DNA of 45,851 nucleotides from Flavobacteriales bacterium (GTDB lineage Bacteria; Bacteroidota; Bacteroidia; Flavobacteriales_C; GCA-002722245): NCBI GenBank assembly GCA_029251005.1, contig JAQXEE010000075.1, positions 1 to 45,851 of the forward strand, read 5' to 3'. Shown piece by piece: positions 35,200 to 43,076 of this stretch (position 1 is its first letter; each line of letters starts with the position of its first letter). The notes under the pieces were generated by a model. It saw only the letters and a program-made list of their open reading frames with translations, ran no database searches and was not told where the DNA came from. The position numbers and the translations under genes were made by a program.

Positions 35200-35231
35200 A
35201 ATGTCGGAATTTATTCCGACATTTTTTTTTT
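35200..35231 (+). terminator. Strong intrinsic terminator of the sigma/small-protein unit
   Basis: AATGTCGGAAT and ATTCCGACATT form a perfect 11-bp stem with a TT loop, followed by a run of T. It begins about 10 nt after the small ORF's stop. Confidence 0.92.
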
Positions 35232-35291
35232 GCGATAGAAACTATTTTATTTGTTTAATCGTGTCAGGAAATCTGTATACTTGTTAAAAAT

Positions 35292-35729
35292 ATGAATAAA
35301 GTGAAAATATTTATCGTAATTGCCTTGTCATTATTCTTATTGCCATCTTTTTTGATGCCTCAAGAAGTTCCAGCTCCACAGAATTTAATGGTAACATTAA
35401 CTGGATATAGAAATCCTGATAATGTTCTGAAGTGTAAACTTTATTATATGGTGACCTTACCTGTAGACCCTTCTCTTATAAAAAATGTTCATTTAGTTTT
35501 GGAAAAATCATCAGGGGGTCTTGAAAAAGAAATGCTAAGTGATATTCTTATTCCCTTTGATTGGGCAAAGGCTCAGAAGGTTGATGGAGTTGTAAGCTTT
35601 TATACTACTCGAAATATTTTATATATAGGGATTGGTGAATATGATCTTCTAAGAAGTTATGAATGTAAAATTTCTTTTTTAAACGAAAATGGAGAAGAGA
35701 GTCGTTTTGCAATCTTTAAAAAACAATAA
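35292..35729 (+). CDS. Exported protein of unknown function
   Basis: 145 residues. A clear signal peptide (residues 1-24, ending SFLMPQ) precedes VPAPQNLMVTLTGYRNPD. The mature part alternates beta strands (LKCKLYYMVTLPVD, NVHLVLEKSSGG, ILYIGIGEYDLLRSYECKIS), suggesting a small beta-sandwich. Two cysteines (KCKL and YECK) may form a disulfide. I do not recognise a family. It stands alone after the sigma-unit terminator and before a gene-poor island, so context says little. Confidence 0.6.
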   Translation: MNKVKIFIVIALSLFLLPSFLMPQEVPAPQNLMVTLTGYRNPDNVLKCKLYYMVTLPVDPSLIKNVHLVLEKSSGGLEKEMLSDILIPFDWAKAQKVDGVVSFYTTRNILYIGIGEYDLLRSYECKISFLNENGEESRFAIFKKQ

Positions 35730-35960
35730 AATTTTCGATACTTAGTTTTAAAGCTATATCAGCAAAAATTTCTGGGGGGTGTTTAATTTTTTTTCTCCGT
35801 TTTATGTTTTTCGAACAATGGTTTTATACCTTAAGAATAACATTTTTAAAAGGGGTGACTAAAAACCTCAGGAGTTAATGAGTCAAGCCTCTGTGGGCTA
35901 TAATAAAGTGTCTGACAGAAACTTTACAAGGCTTCAAATTGAAGGGTTAGGTGAGGAGAA
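35730..35960. other. Gene-poor leader with four successive small hairpins
   Basis: No supported gene. The 3' half holds four short hairpins in a row: TGACT/AGTCA (35856-35885), AGCC/GGCT (35886-35899), AAAGT/ACTTT (35905-35925) and CTTCA/TGAAG (35932-35944). They end 17 nt before the orphan ORF at 35961. This could be a structured leader or coincidence. Confidence 0.35.
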
Positions 35961-36362
35961 ATGTTCACAGTACGATTTAATTGGCTAAAAAAAAGAGCCA
36001 CTCCAATAAGAGAATTTTATATTGGTATCGGATGTCTTGGTAAGAATATCCTTATGAGTCTGACCGGAATCCTCAGAGTTATATTATTTAAGTATCGAGC
36101 TAGTTATTCCTTAAGTGTTAGAATTGAACTCAATAAAATAGAAAGACAGTGCTTTGCTGTTGAAGTTTTCAAGAAATATTTTTTTAAAACGAAGAGCGGT
36201 AATGTTTTTGTTTTTGATCAAAATGGAGTGAATGCAGCAGTAAGGTGTTTAAGGTTTACTTACACCTTTCTTCAAATACTAATGGGTTTTAAAGCTTATT
36301 ATGTTGATGTGCGAGATGGAAGTGTAAGGCAGGAGGGTCATGTTTTTGATGAATTAGAATAA
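35961..36362 (+). CDS. Orphan ORF of doubtful status
   Basis: 133 codons from the ATG at 35961. The product is basic at its N-terminus (FNWLKKRATPIREF), then hydrophobic/aromatic (GKNILMSLTGILRVILFKYR), and ends GSVRQEGHVFDELE. No recognisable family or motif. It lies in an island with a decayed gene downstream and lacks a clear promoter. It may be a genuine lineage-specific gene, a remnant, or a chance ORF in low-GC DNA. The C-terminal half (KSGNVFVFDQNGVNAAVRCL) is the more protein-like part. Confidence 0.35.
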   Translation: MFTVRFNWLKKRATPIREFYIGIGCLGKNILMSLTGILRVILFKYRASYSLSVRIELNKIERQCFAVEVFKKYFFKTKSGNVFVFDQNGVNAAVRCLRFTYTFLQILMGFKAYYVDVRDGSVRQEGHVFDELE

Positions 36363-36739
36363 AAGTTGTTAGTTAATGAAAAAAACCGGAGGAATTAGTT
36401 ACAATCGAATCATCCTTGTACGAAACCTTTGTGGATTATAAGTAGTACCTGCTGAAGTTACTGCTGAGTTTACTGTCCGATTAACTTCAAGTATAAGGAA
36501 TGCTGTAGTTTCTATTTTGATTAATTCAAATTATCATGCTAAGTATACCTTTTCAAAAGTTCTTGTTGGAGAACCTGCTTTTGTCATAGCTTATAAATAA
36601 AGTGGCGATAGATTTTATGCTGCGTATTCTCAAGTTACATTAGGCTATATTAATTCGTTGAATTTTGAACCTCAATTTAAAACAAAGAAAGAATTTGAAT
36701 CTTTACTAAAATCCTTTTTACATTAGTAGAAAAAATCAG
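36363..36739. other. Intergenic stretch holding a decayed ORF
   Basis: No intact gene. One frame across most of it reads like protein but has two stops (listed as a pseudogene). Its 5' end shares short diverged segments with 35861-35904. Confidence 0.5.
36376..36726 (+). pseudogene. Decayed gene with two in-frame stops
   Basis: A single frame from the ATG at 36376 to the TAG at 36724-36726 reads through 117 codons but is broken by TAA at 36439-36441 and 36598-36600. The segments between look like protein: VVPAEVTAEFTVRLTSSIRN, HAKYTFSKVLVGEPAFVIAY, then SGDRFYAAYSQVTLGYINSL and FKTKKEFESLLKSF. No family recognised. The mazG start follows 13 nt after the final stop. Chance cannot be excluded in AT-rich DNA. 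Confidence 0.42.
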
Positions 36740-37525
36740 ATGAAAAATAATCTAAAGCAGTTTGAGCGGCTATTAATTATCATGGATGACTTAAGAGAGA
36801 AGTGTCCTTGGGATAAAAAGCAAACTTTAGAATCATTAAGGCATCTTACCATTGAAGAAACATATGAATTATGTGATGCAATTATTGAGAATGATCTTGA
36901 CGAGTTGAAAGGCGAGATAGGAGACTTGATGTTACACATGGTTTTTTACTCGAAAATCGCCAGTGAAAAGAAAGCATTTGATATTGGAGATGTGTTAGAA
37001 TTTGTTTGTGATAAATTGGTTTACAGACATCCACATGTTTATGGAGATGTTATAGCAGACACAGAAGAAGCTGTTAAGTCTAATTGGGAGAAGATTAAAC
37101 TCGATGAAAAACAGGATAGTACAGGTTTTAAATCAGTTCTTAAAGGTGTGCCGAACAGTATGCCTTCTCTTGTTAAAGCAATTAGAATTCAGGATAAAGT
37201 TCAGGCAGTTGGTTTTGACTGGGATAATAAAGATCAGGTTTGGGAAAAAGTGAAAGAGGAGCTTAATGAGTTTAAACTTGAGTCGGATAAGAATGATCAA
37301 ACTAAAATGGAGGAGGAGTTTGGAGATTTAATGTTCTCTATGGTAAATTATGCTCGCTTTATTGGAGTTAACCCAGACGACGCGTTAGAACGCACAAACA
37401 AGAAATTTATAAATCGTTTTACAGAGATGGAGAAATCTGTTCATTCAGAAGGTCAGGATTTGCAATCAATGAATCTAAGACAGATGAATGTCCATTGGGA
37501 GCGTGCTAAAAAGAAGAAGATTTAA
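36740..37525 (+). CDS. mazG: Nucleoside triphosphate pyrophosphohydrolase MazG
   Basis: 261 residues, about the length of the E. coli enzyme, with two MazG domains. The first shows LREKCPWDKKQTLESLRHLT, EETYELCDAI and ELKGEIGDLMLHMVFYSKIA (metal-binding Glu/Asp). The second shows KVKEELNEFKLE and EEEFGDLMFSMVNYARFIG. MazG hydrolyses NTPs and dNTPs to monophosphates, cleaning the nucleotide pool and affecting (p)ppGpp. It overlaps the convergent barrel gene by 4 bp and is preceded by a degraded region. Confidence 0.93.
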   Translation: MKNNLKQFERLLIIMDDLREKCPWDKKQTLESLRHLTIEETYELCDAIIENDLDELKGEIGDLMLHMVFYSKIASEKKAFDIGDVLEFVCDKLVYRHPHVYGDVIADTEEAVKSNWEKIKLDEKQDSTGFKSVLKGVPNSMPSLVKAIRIQDKVQAVGFDWDNKDQVWEKVKEELNEFKLESDKNDQTKMEEEFGDLMFSMVNYARFIGVNPDDALERTNKKFINRFTEMEKSVHSEGQDLQSMNLRQMNVHWERAKKKKI

Positions 37526-38277
37526 AAGAATTTAATAGCAGTTCTTTTACAATTAGAACGGACTAAGTAAGCTAGATCATAATTAATTTCAAGATATGCT
37601 ATAGCACTAATTGCATTTAATGGCTTGTATTCATCAAAGGAAATAGGTTCGGCTTGATAATCCATTTCCCCATTGTTAATAGGATAAGGTAAAGCTGTCT
37701 CCTCTCCTTTTCCTCCTTCAGTGGTAAGTAGATCTTGAAACGCATAATGTACTCTTATTCCAAATACTAAATAAGTGTTATTGGAACCTAGCATAAAACT
37801 TCCTACTCCAACTACACCTTCAAAATGCGTGTTGGTAAAATAATCATCAACTTTTATTGTTGTTCCGTTTACAGTTTCCGTAACTCCAGTCATAAATGAA
37901 ATTTGAGGTCCAATTTCAAGGAAACTTCCATTGTCGCTATTGTGCTTATAAAGAAATGGGATATTAAAAGAATTATATTTAATGTTTTTAGCCCAAGATT
38001 TTTCTGTTGCTGTTGGCTGGAATTCAAACTCTTGGCTTGCTTTTGTATAGATGAAATCTAGAGTTATTTGGTGGTTAAGATTAAAGTTTAGTCCAAGCTT
38101 ACCTCCAAAACTATATCCAGGCGATAGTTTATTTACAATTGTTTGTTCTTCCCAGATATTAGTATTAACTAATTGAGTCACTCCAACTCCGAATTTTATT
38201 CCAGAATCTACCCAAGATTGTGAAAAAATATTTGATGAAAAACTAAATGAAAGGGCGGTTAAAAGTAAAATTCTCAT
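37522..38277 (-). CDS. Outer-membrane beta-barrel protein (PorT-like)
   Basis: 251 residues from the ATG at 38277 (MRILLLTALSFSFSSNIFSQ), which gives a clean signal peptide; an ATG nine codons upstream would add charged residues before it. Barrel strands include GYSFGGKLGLNFNLNHQITL, SFNIPFLYKH, LEIGPQISFMTG and YLVFGIRVHYAFQDLL, typical of the PorT/outer-membrane beta-barrel families of Bacteroidota. The C-terminus (CKRTAIKFF) ends in Phe, as many barrels do. No function assigned. Divergent from fabG with closely packed promoter-like elements. Confidence 0.65.
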   Translation of the reverse strand: MRILLLTALSFSFSSNIFSQSWVDSGIKFGVGVTQLVNTNIWEEQTIVNKLSPGYSFGGKLGLNFNLNHQITLDFIYTKASQEFEFQPTATEKSWAKNIKYNSFNIPFLYKHNSDNGSFLEIGPQISFMTGVTETVNGTTIKVDDYFTNTHFEGVVGVGSFMLGSNNTYLVFGIRVHYAFQDLLTTEGGKGEETALPYPINNGEMDYQAEPISFDEYKPLNAISAIAYLEINYDLAYLVRSNCKRTAIKFF

Positions 38278-38284
38278 ATCTTTG
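38277..38284 (+). promoter_or_regulatory. Candidate -7 element TATCTTTG for fabG
   Basis: Exact TAnnTTTG match 48 nt upstream of the fabG ATG, touching the start codon of the divergent barrel gene. No clear -33 box. Confidence 0.38.
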
Positions 38285-38301
38285 GTTCCGTATTTATAAC
38301 G

Positions 38302-38309
38302 CAAAAATA
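38302..38309 (-). promoter_or_regulatory. Candidate -7 element TATTTTTG for the barrel gene
   Basis: On the minus strand, TATTTTTG lies 24 nt upstream of the barrel-protein ATG at 38277 and faces the plus-strand element at 38277-38284. Confidence 0.38.
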
Positions 38310-38332
38310 GTTAAAAATAATTTTATAAGGTT

Positions 38333-39079
38333 ATGGGTCTATTAGAAGGAAAGGTTGCCATTGTAACTGGGGCATCAAGGGGTATCGGAAAAGCAATTGC
38401 TCAGAAATTTGCAAGTGAAGGAGCTAAGGTTGCTTTTACGTATTTAAGTTCTGAAGAGAAAGCTAAATCTTTTGAGGAGGAATTGAAAGCTGCAGGAGTT
38501 GAAGCAAAAGGATATAAAAGTAATGCCGGTGTTTTTTTAGAAGCTGAAGAGTTAATAGCTAACGTGGTAAAGGATTTTGGAGCTTTAGATATTATTGTCA
38601 ATAACGCAGGGATCACAAGAGATAATTTATTGATGAGAATGAGTGAAGAGCAATTTGATGAAGTTATTGCTACAAATTTGAAATCGGTATTTAACACAAC
38701 AAAGGGTGCTTTACGAACGTTTCTTAAAGCTAGAAAAGGTTCAATTATCAATATAGGTTCTGTTGTTGGCGTTAACGGCAATGCAGGTCAATCAAATTAC
38801 GCAGCTTCTAAGGCAGGTATTTACGGATTTACAAAATCAGTAGCAAAAGAGTTGGGCTCAAGAAATATACGATCTAATGCAATAGCTCCTGGTTTTATAG
38901 CAACTGAAATGACCGATGTTTTAGATCAAAATGTAGTTAGTGAATGGGTTAAAGGTATTCCATTAAAAAGAGCAGGGAAAGCAGAGGAAGTTGCGGATTT
39001 GTGTGTTTTTCTGGGGTCTGATAAAAGCTCATACATCACAGGCCAAGTAATTAATGTTTGCGGTGGAATGGTGATGTAA
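38333..39079 (+). CDS. fabG: 3-oxoacyl-[ACP] reductase
   Basis: 248 residues, a classical short-chain dehydrogenase. NADPH-binding TGASRGIGKAIA near residue 12 and NNAGITRDNLLMRM match FabG closely. The catalytic Ser-Tyr-Lys set is in INIGSVVG and YAASKAG, and the C-terminus GQVINVCGGMVM is typical. It reduces 3-oxoacyl-ACP in each round of fatty acid elongation. Residues are intact. It is followed 15 nt later by a vWA-like membrane protein, unrelated in function. Confidence 0.93.
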   Translation: MGLLEGKVAIVTGASRGIGKAIAQKFASEGAKVAFTYLSSEEKAKSFEEELKAAGVEAKGYKSNAGVFLEAEELIANVVKDFGALDIIVNNAGITRDNLLMRMSEEQFDEVIATNLKSVFNTTKGALRTFLKARKGSIINIGSVVGVNGNAGQSNYAASKAGIYGFTKSVAKELGSRNIRSNAIAPGFIATEMTDVLDQNVVSEWVKGIPLKRAGKAEEVADLCVFLGSDKSSYITGQVINVCGGMVM

Positions 39080-39094
39080 TTTAAAAGAGTAGGT

Positions 39095-41131
39095 TTGAGT
39101 GTAGAAGCTTCTTCGTTTTCAGTTATAGTAAGCTTTATTTTAAGTTTAGTGATTACTGGGTTCTTTTATTTTAAGTTTAGAAAAAGTAGCGAGACGGCAA
39201 GTTGGATAAAATTAATTTTAACCTCTTGCCGTTTTTTTATTATTTTCATTTTAGTTTTTTTATTGTTTAAGCCAATTATTGTAACATTAAAAGAAAACGT
39301 TAAAAAACCAAATCTACTAGTCTTAATTGATAATTCAGCGTCTATAGTTTTAAGAGATTCCACAGAAGGAGAAAAAGTTCGTTTGGCTTGTAATAGGTTA
39401 AGAACTGAGTTCTCAGAAATGTGTGAAGTCCATTTGATACCTTTTGGTACAACGTTGTTTGAGGGACAAGATCTTGATTTCAAAAATGAAGGAACTAATG
39501 TGAATAGGGCAATGTCATCATTGTCCGATGAGTACGTTAATGAAAACATAGGTTCTGTTATTTTAATAAGTGATGGTATTCAAAATGTAGGAATGGCTAG
39601 TGTTAATAGTTTATTAAAAAGTCCAATTTATACGGTTGGAGTTGGTGATACAGGAGCTATTTTAGACGCTGCAGTGTTGAGTATTTATCATAATGATATA
39701 AGTTTTAAAGGGGGTAAGTTTAATGTAGAATTAAATTTATCTTTTTTAGGTCTTGAGGGAGTTCTGCAAAAAGTTATTGTCGAATTCAATGATCAAAAGG
39801 TAAAAGAGTTTTTTTATCGACCGCTAAACGAATATGATCATCTTAAAAAGACGTTTTATTTAAAAGCTGATTCGGCAGGGTTGAAATCGATATCGTGCTC
39901 AGTATCTTCGAGTTTAGAAGATGAAATTTTATTAAACAATTCCAAGCAATCATATATTAAAATTGTAGAGGATAAACAGAATGTATTATTTGTTTCGAAT
40001 GGAAGCTCTCCTGATGCGCGTATAATAAAATCTTCTTTTTTTGGAGATGATAAATTTCAACTGGAATCTAAATTTTTTAAAGAGGAGGTGCCAAATCTGG
40101 AACACGTTGATGCTGTTGTTTTAATTGGTAATTCAAGTCAGACTAATCGTTGGTTAAAAGAAATTAATAGAATTGATGTTGGCTTTTTATGGTTTACAGG
40201 GGTAGATGGAGTATTTAAAAATGACTTTTTACAATTTGTTAGGCTTGATGAATCAAATGATAATGTTTCAGTAATGGTAGATGAATCTTTTGATGGATTT
40301 GATTTATCAGGGGTGTTAAAATCTCAAGACCAATTACCACCTATTGCTATTCCTTTTGGGAAGTGGAAAATAAATGGTGAAATGGAAACTGTTTTTAATG
40401 AGAAAATTGGAGGTGTGGAGACTTCCTATCCATTATTTTTATTTTCAAAATATAATGGCAATACTTTCGGTGCTTTTTTAGGTGAAGGTTTATGGAGATG
40501 GGGTTTTTTCCAAAATAATAATGATGATGATCAAAGTTTTATTCATGAGCTCTTTACCAAATCAATTAGAAAAATCATTAGTAAATCAGTAAAGTCAGAT
40601 CTTAAACTGAGATTTAAAGATGAATGGTTAAATAGTGAAGAAATTAAATTAGTCGTAAATCGTTTTAATGACGTTTCTGAATTAACTAATGAAAAATCTT
40701 TACTCTTCAATCTGATCGATGCAAATGGTGTTTCTAAAAGATTTGATTTTTTAAGGGTTAATAATCATTATGAATTGAATCTTGGACTTTTGCCTTTTGG
40801 TGTTTATAATTATTCAATTAGGTATAATGGTCATGATTCATTAGGCTTAGAAGGTGGTTTTATTGTTAAAGAAAATAAATTAGAATCGGAGTCGATAGTG
40901 GCTGACCACTACATGCTGAGGAAACTATCGCATGAAACAAATGGTGAGTTTTATTTAATTAAGGATTTAGATTCGTTAATCAAAAAATTAAAGTCATCGA
41001 AAAATTTTAAATCGGTTAGTTTTTTTGAATCAAGTTTAGATTACCTTATTAAAAATAGATGGATATTTTTTATTGTGCTAATATTGGCATCACTTGAATG
41101 GTTTGTGAGGAAATGGCAAGGAATAATTTGA
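39095..41131 (+). CDS. Membrane protein with von Willebrand A-like domain
   Basis: 678 residues from a TTG (no ATG or GTG start nearby suits the N-terminal helix). Two helices lie at about residues 8-28 and 37-58, and one at the C-terminus (WIFFIVLILASLEWFV). Between them is a vWA-like domain with MIDAS-type DNSAS (LLVLIDNSASIVLRDS), VILISDGIQNVGMAS and IYTVGVGDT. After it come a beta-rich middle and a region resembling a glutamine-amidotransferase-like fold seen in large Bacteroidota vWA proteins. Probably periplasmic-facing; function unknown. It starts 15 nt after fabG and its 3' end overlaps bshA by 19 bp. Confidence 0.7.
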   Translation: MSVEASSFSVIVSFILSLVITGFFYFKFRKSSETASWIKLILTSCRFFIIFILVFLLFKPIIVTLKENVKKPNLLVLIDNSASIVLRDSTEGEKVRLACNRLRTEFSEMCEVHLIPFGTTLFEGQDLDFKNEGTNVNRAMSSLSDEYVNENIGSVILISDGIQNVGMASVNSLLKSPIYTVGVGDTGAILDAAVLSIYHNDISFKGGKFNVELNLSFLGLEGVLQKVIVEFNDQKVKEFFYRPLNEYDHLKKTFYLKADSAGLKSISCSVSSSLEDEILLNNSKQSYIKIVEDKQNVLFVSNGSSPDARIIKSSFFGDDKFQLESKFFKEEVPNLEHVDAVVLIGNSSQTNRWLKEINRIDVGFLWFTGVDGVFKNDFLQFVRLDESNDNVSVMVDESFDGFDLSGVLKSQDQLPPIAIPFGKWKINGEMETVFNEKIGGVETSYPLFLFSKYNGNTFGAFLGEGLWRWGFFQNNNDDDQSFIHELFTKSIRKIISKSVKSDLKLRFKDEWLNSEEIKLVVNRFNDVSELTNEKSLLFNLIDANGVSKRFDFLRVNNHYELNLGLLPFGVYNYSIRYNGHDSLGLEGGFIVKENKLESESIVADHYMLRKLSHETNGEFYLIKDLDSLIKKLKSSKNFKSVSFFESSLDYLIKNRWIFFIVLILASLEWFVRKWQGII

Positions 41132-42249
41132 AAATTGGAATAGTTTGCTACCCTACTTTTGGAGGTAGTGGAGTTATAGCTACTGAGCTTGGTGCTGGTT
41201 TGGCGAGGAAGGGTTACGAGGTTCATTTTATTACCTCAAGTCAACCTGTCAAGTTAAATGTTTTCGAAAAAAACATTTATTTTCATGAAGTTGTCTTAAA
41301 TCCTTATCCTCTTTTTCAACATCAACCTTTTGAGGTGGCTTTGACAAGTAAAATCGTTGAGGTAGCTAAATATGAGAAATTAGATCTGTTGCATGTTCAT
41401 TATGCTATTCCGCATGCTTCTGCAGCTTATTTAGCGAAGCAAATACTTTTAGCTCAAGGTGTTTCAATTCCATATGTTACTACATTGCATGGTACAGATA
41501 TTACTCTTGTAGGTAAGGAGCCTGAGTTTGAACCAACTATTTCATTTGCGATCAATCAATCCGATGTTGTTACAGCTGTTTCTGATAGTTTAAGAAAAGA
41601 CACTTATAGTCACTTTAATGTAACAAAGGATATTCTAGTTGTGCCAAATTTCGTTTGTGTAGATAAGTTTAGTGGAGAGCCTAAAGATTGTAACAAGGCA
41701 ACTTTCGCTCCAAATGGAGAGCAAATATTAATGCATATTTCTAATTTTAGGAAAGTAAAACGAATTCAAGATATAATTAAAATTCATTCAAGAGTTTCAA
41801 AAACAATAGATACTCGGTTGATTTTGATAGGTGATGGCCCTGAAAGATCAAGTATGGAAAGACTTGCTAGAGAAGAAGGGGTCGAGGATACAACTTATTT
41901 CTTAGGTAAAATTAAAGAGACTGAAAGAGCTTTGTGCGCTGCAGATGTTTATTTAATGACAAGTGAGACTGAGAGTTTTGGAGTTTCAGCATTAGAAGCT
42001 ATGGCTGCAAAAGTACCAGTTGTATCGTCTAATACTGGAGGTATTCCTGAAGTTAATACAAATGGCATTACAGGTTTCCTTAGTAACGTCGGTAATATTC
42101 AAGAAATGTCTGATAATGTTATAAAACTCTTGTCTGATAAAGTTCTTTACGATAAGGTTTCGGAGGCCGCTTATCAAAATGCTTGTAAGTTCAATATTAA
42201 CAATGTTTTGCCTTTATATGAAAAACTATATGAAGAGCTTGTCTTATAG
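41113..42249 (+). CDS. bshA: N-acetyl-alpha-D-glucosaminyl L-malate synthase (bacillithiol pathway)
   Basis: 378 residues from the ATG at 41113. GT4 glycosyltransferase with the BshA N-terminus KIGIVCYPTFGGSGVIATEL and VHFITSSQPVKL. Other BshA-like blocks are HVHYAIPHASAAYLAKQIL and VTTLHGTDITLVG. The donor-site EX7E is in ETESFGVSALEAMA. It joins GlcNAc from UDP-GlcNAc to L-malate, the first step to bacillithiol, a low-molecular-weight thiol. bshB and bshC are not in the window. The cys operon begins 49 nt later, a sulfur-related neighbour. Confidence 0.93.
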   Translation: MARNNLKIGIVCYPTFGGSGVIATELGAGLARKGYEVHFITSSQPVKLNVFEKNIYFHEVVLNPYPLFQHQPFEVALTSKIVEVAKYEKLDLLHVHYAIPHASAAYLAKQILLAQGVSIPYVTTLHGTDITLVGKEPEFEPTISFAINQSDVVTAVSDSLRKDTYSHFNVTKDILVVPNFVCVDKFSGEPKDCNKATFAPNGEQILMHISNFRKVKRIQDIIKIHSRVSKTIDTRLILIGDGPERSSMERLAREEGVEDTTYFLGKIKETERALCAADVYLMTSETESFGVSALEAMAAKVPVVSSNTGGIPEVNTNGITGFLSNVGNIQEMSDNVIKLLSDKVLYDKVSEAAYQNACKFNINNVLPLYEKLYEELVL

Positions 42250-42273
42250 CTTTATTCTCTGAGTTTTAATTCT

Positions 42274-42281
42274 TACTTTTG
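42274..42281 (+). promoter_or_regulatory. Candidate -7 element TACTTTTG for the cys operon
   Basis: Exact TAnnTTTG match 17 nt upstream of the cysQ ATG. TTTA at 42251-42254 sits 19 nt before it as a weak -33 box, at the spacing typical of the phylum. Confidence 0.45.
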
Positions 42282-42298
42282 TTGCTCAATTAAATTAA

Positions 42299-43075
42299 AT
42301 GGAACTCAATTTAATCCAGATTTTAGAGCCGATTCTTAAGGAAGCCGGAGATGAGATTTTAAAAATATATAACAGCGATCAATTTAATTTCGTTGATCAC
42401 AAAGCAGACAAATCACCTTTGACTTTAGCTGATGTTGCATCGAATGATGTGATTATTAAAGCCTTAGAGTTAAATTTCGATTATCCGATAATCTCAGAAG
42501 AAAACGAAGGGATTCCATTCGATAAGCGTAAAGGTTTTGATAAGTTTTGGTGTGTTGATCCTTTAGATGGGACAAAAGAGTTTATTAATAGGAATGGCGA
42601 GTTTACCGTTAATATTGCATTAATCGAAAAAGGGGTTCCTATTTTTGGCGGAATATATGTTCCTGTAACTGAAACTTATTATTTCGGAATTCAGGGTGAG
42701 GCTGCGTTTAAAAAAGTTGCAAACGGAAGATTAAAGAAAATTAATGTAAATCAAAACTCAAAAGGTTGGATTGCTGTAGGAAGTAAATCTCATGCTAAAC
42801 CGGTTGAAAAAGAATTTTATAACGAAATAGGCGTTAAAGAATGCTTTTCTGTAGGAAGTTCTTTAAAATTCTGTATGGTTGCTGAAGGAAGTGCAGATTT
42901 GTACTATAGATCGGGCCCTACTATGGAATGGGACATTGCTGCAGGTCATGCTATTGTAAGAGCTGCAGGAGGTGAGGTTTATAAGGATTTAGATTGCAAA
43001 GATGTTTTTACTTATAACAAAGAAGACTTACTTAATGGTCCATTTTTAGCAACAAGTACAACTAAATTAAAATAA
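42299..43075 (+). CDS. cysQ: 3'(2'),5'-bisphosphate nucleotidase
   Basis: 258 residues of the inositol-monophosphatase superfamily. Metal-binding motifs are complete: DKSPLTLADVASND, ISEENEG, CVDPLDGTKEFINRNGEFTV (D-P-x-D-G-T) and TMEWDIAAGHAIVRAAGG. CysQ dephosphorylates 3'-phosphoadenosine 5'-phosphate (PAP) to AMP, preventing inhibition of PAPS-using enzymes. It is first in a cysQ-cysC-cysD-cysN operon, so synthesis of PAPS and removal of its by-product are coupled. Confidence 0.93.
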   Translation: MELNLIQILEPILKEAGDEILKIYNSDQFNFVDHKADKSPLTLADVASNDVIIKALELNFDYPIISEENEGIPFDKRKGFDKFWCVDPLDGTKEFINRNGEFTVNIALIEKGVPIFGGIYVPVTETYYFGIQGEAAFKKVANGRLKKINVNQNSKGWIAVGSKSHAKPVEKEFYNEIGVKECFSVGSSLKFCMVAEGSADLYYRSGPTMEWDIAAGHAIVRAAGGEVYKDLDCKDVFTYNKEDLLNGPFLATSTTKLK

Positions 43076-43076
43076 A

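Noticed and set aside
35878-35988. 36-codon ORF starting at an ATG in the leader region
   Set aside because: Overlaps the hairpin row and the start of the orphan ORF; no motif; probably chance.
38401-38781. Antisense ORF inside fabG
   Set aside because: fabG has intact SDR motifs and its codons explain the opposite-strand openness.
39166-39549. Antisense ORF inside the vWA-like gene
   Set aside because: Falls within a coherent 678-residue protein; no independent signal.
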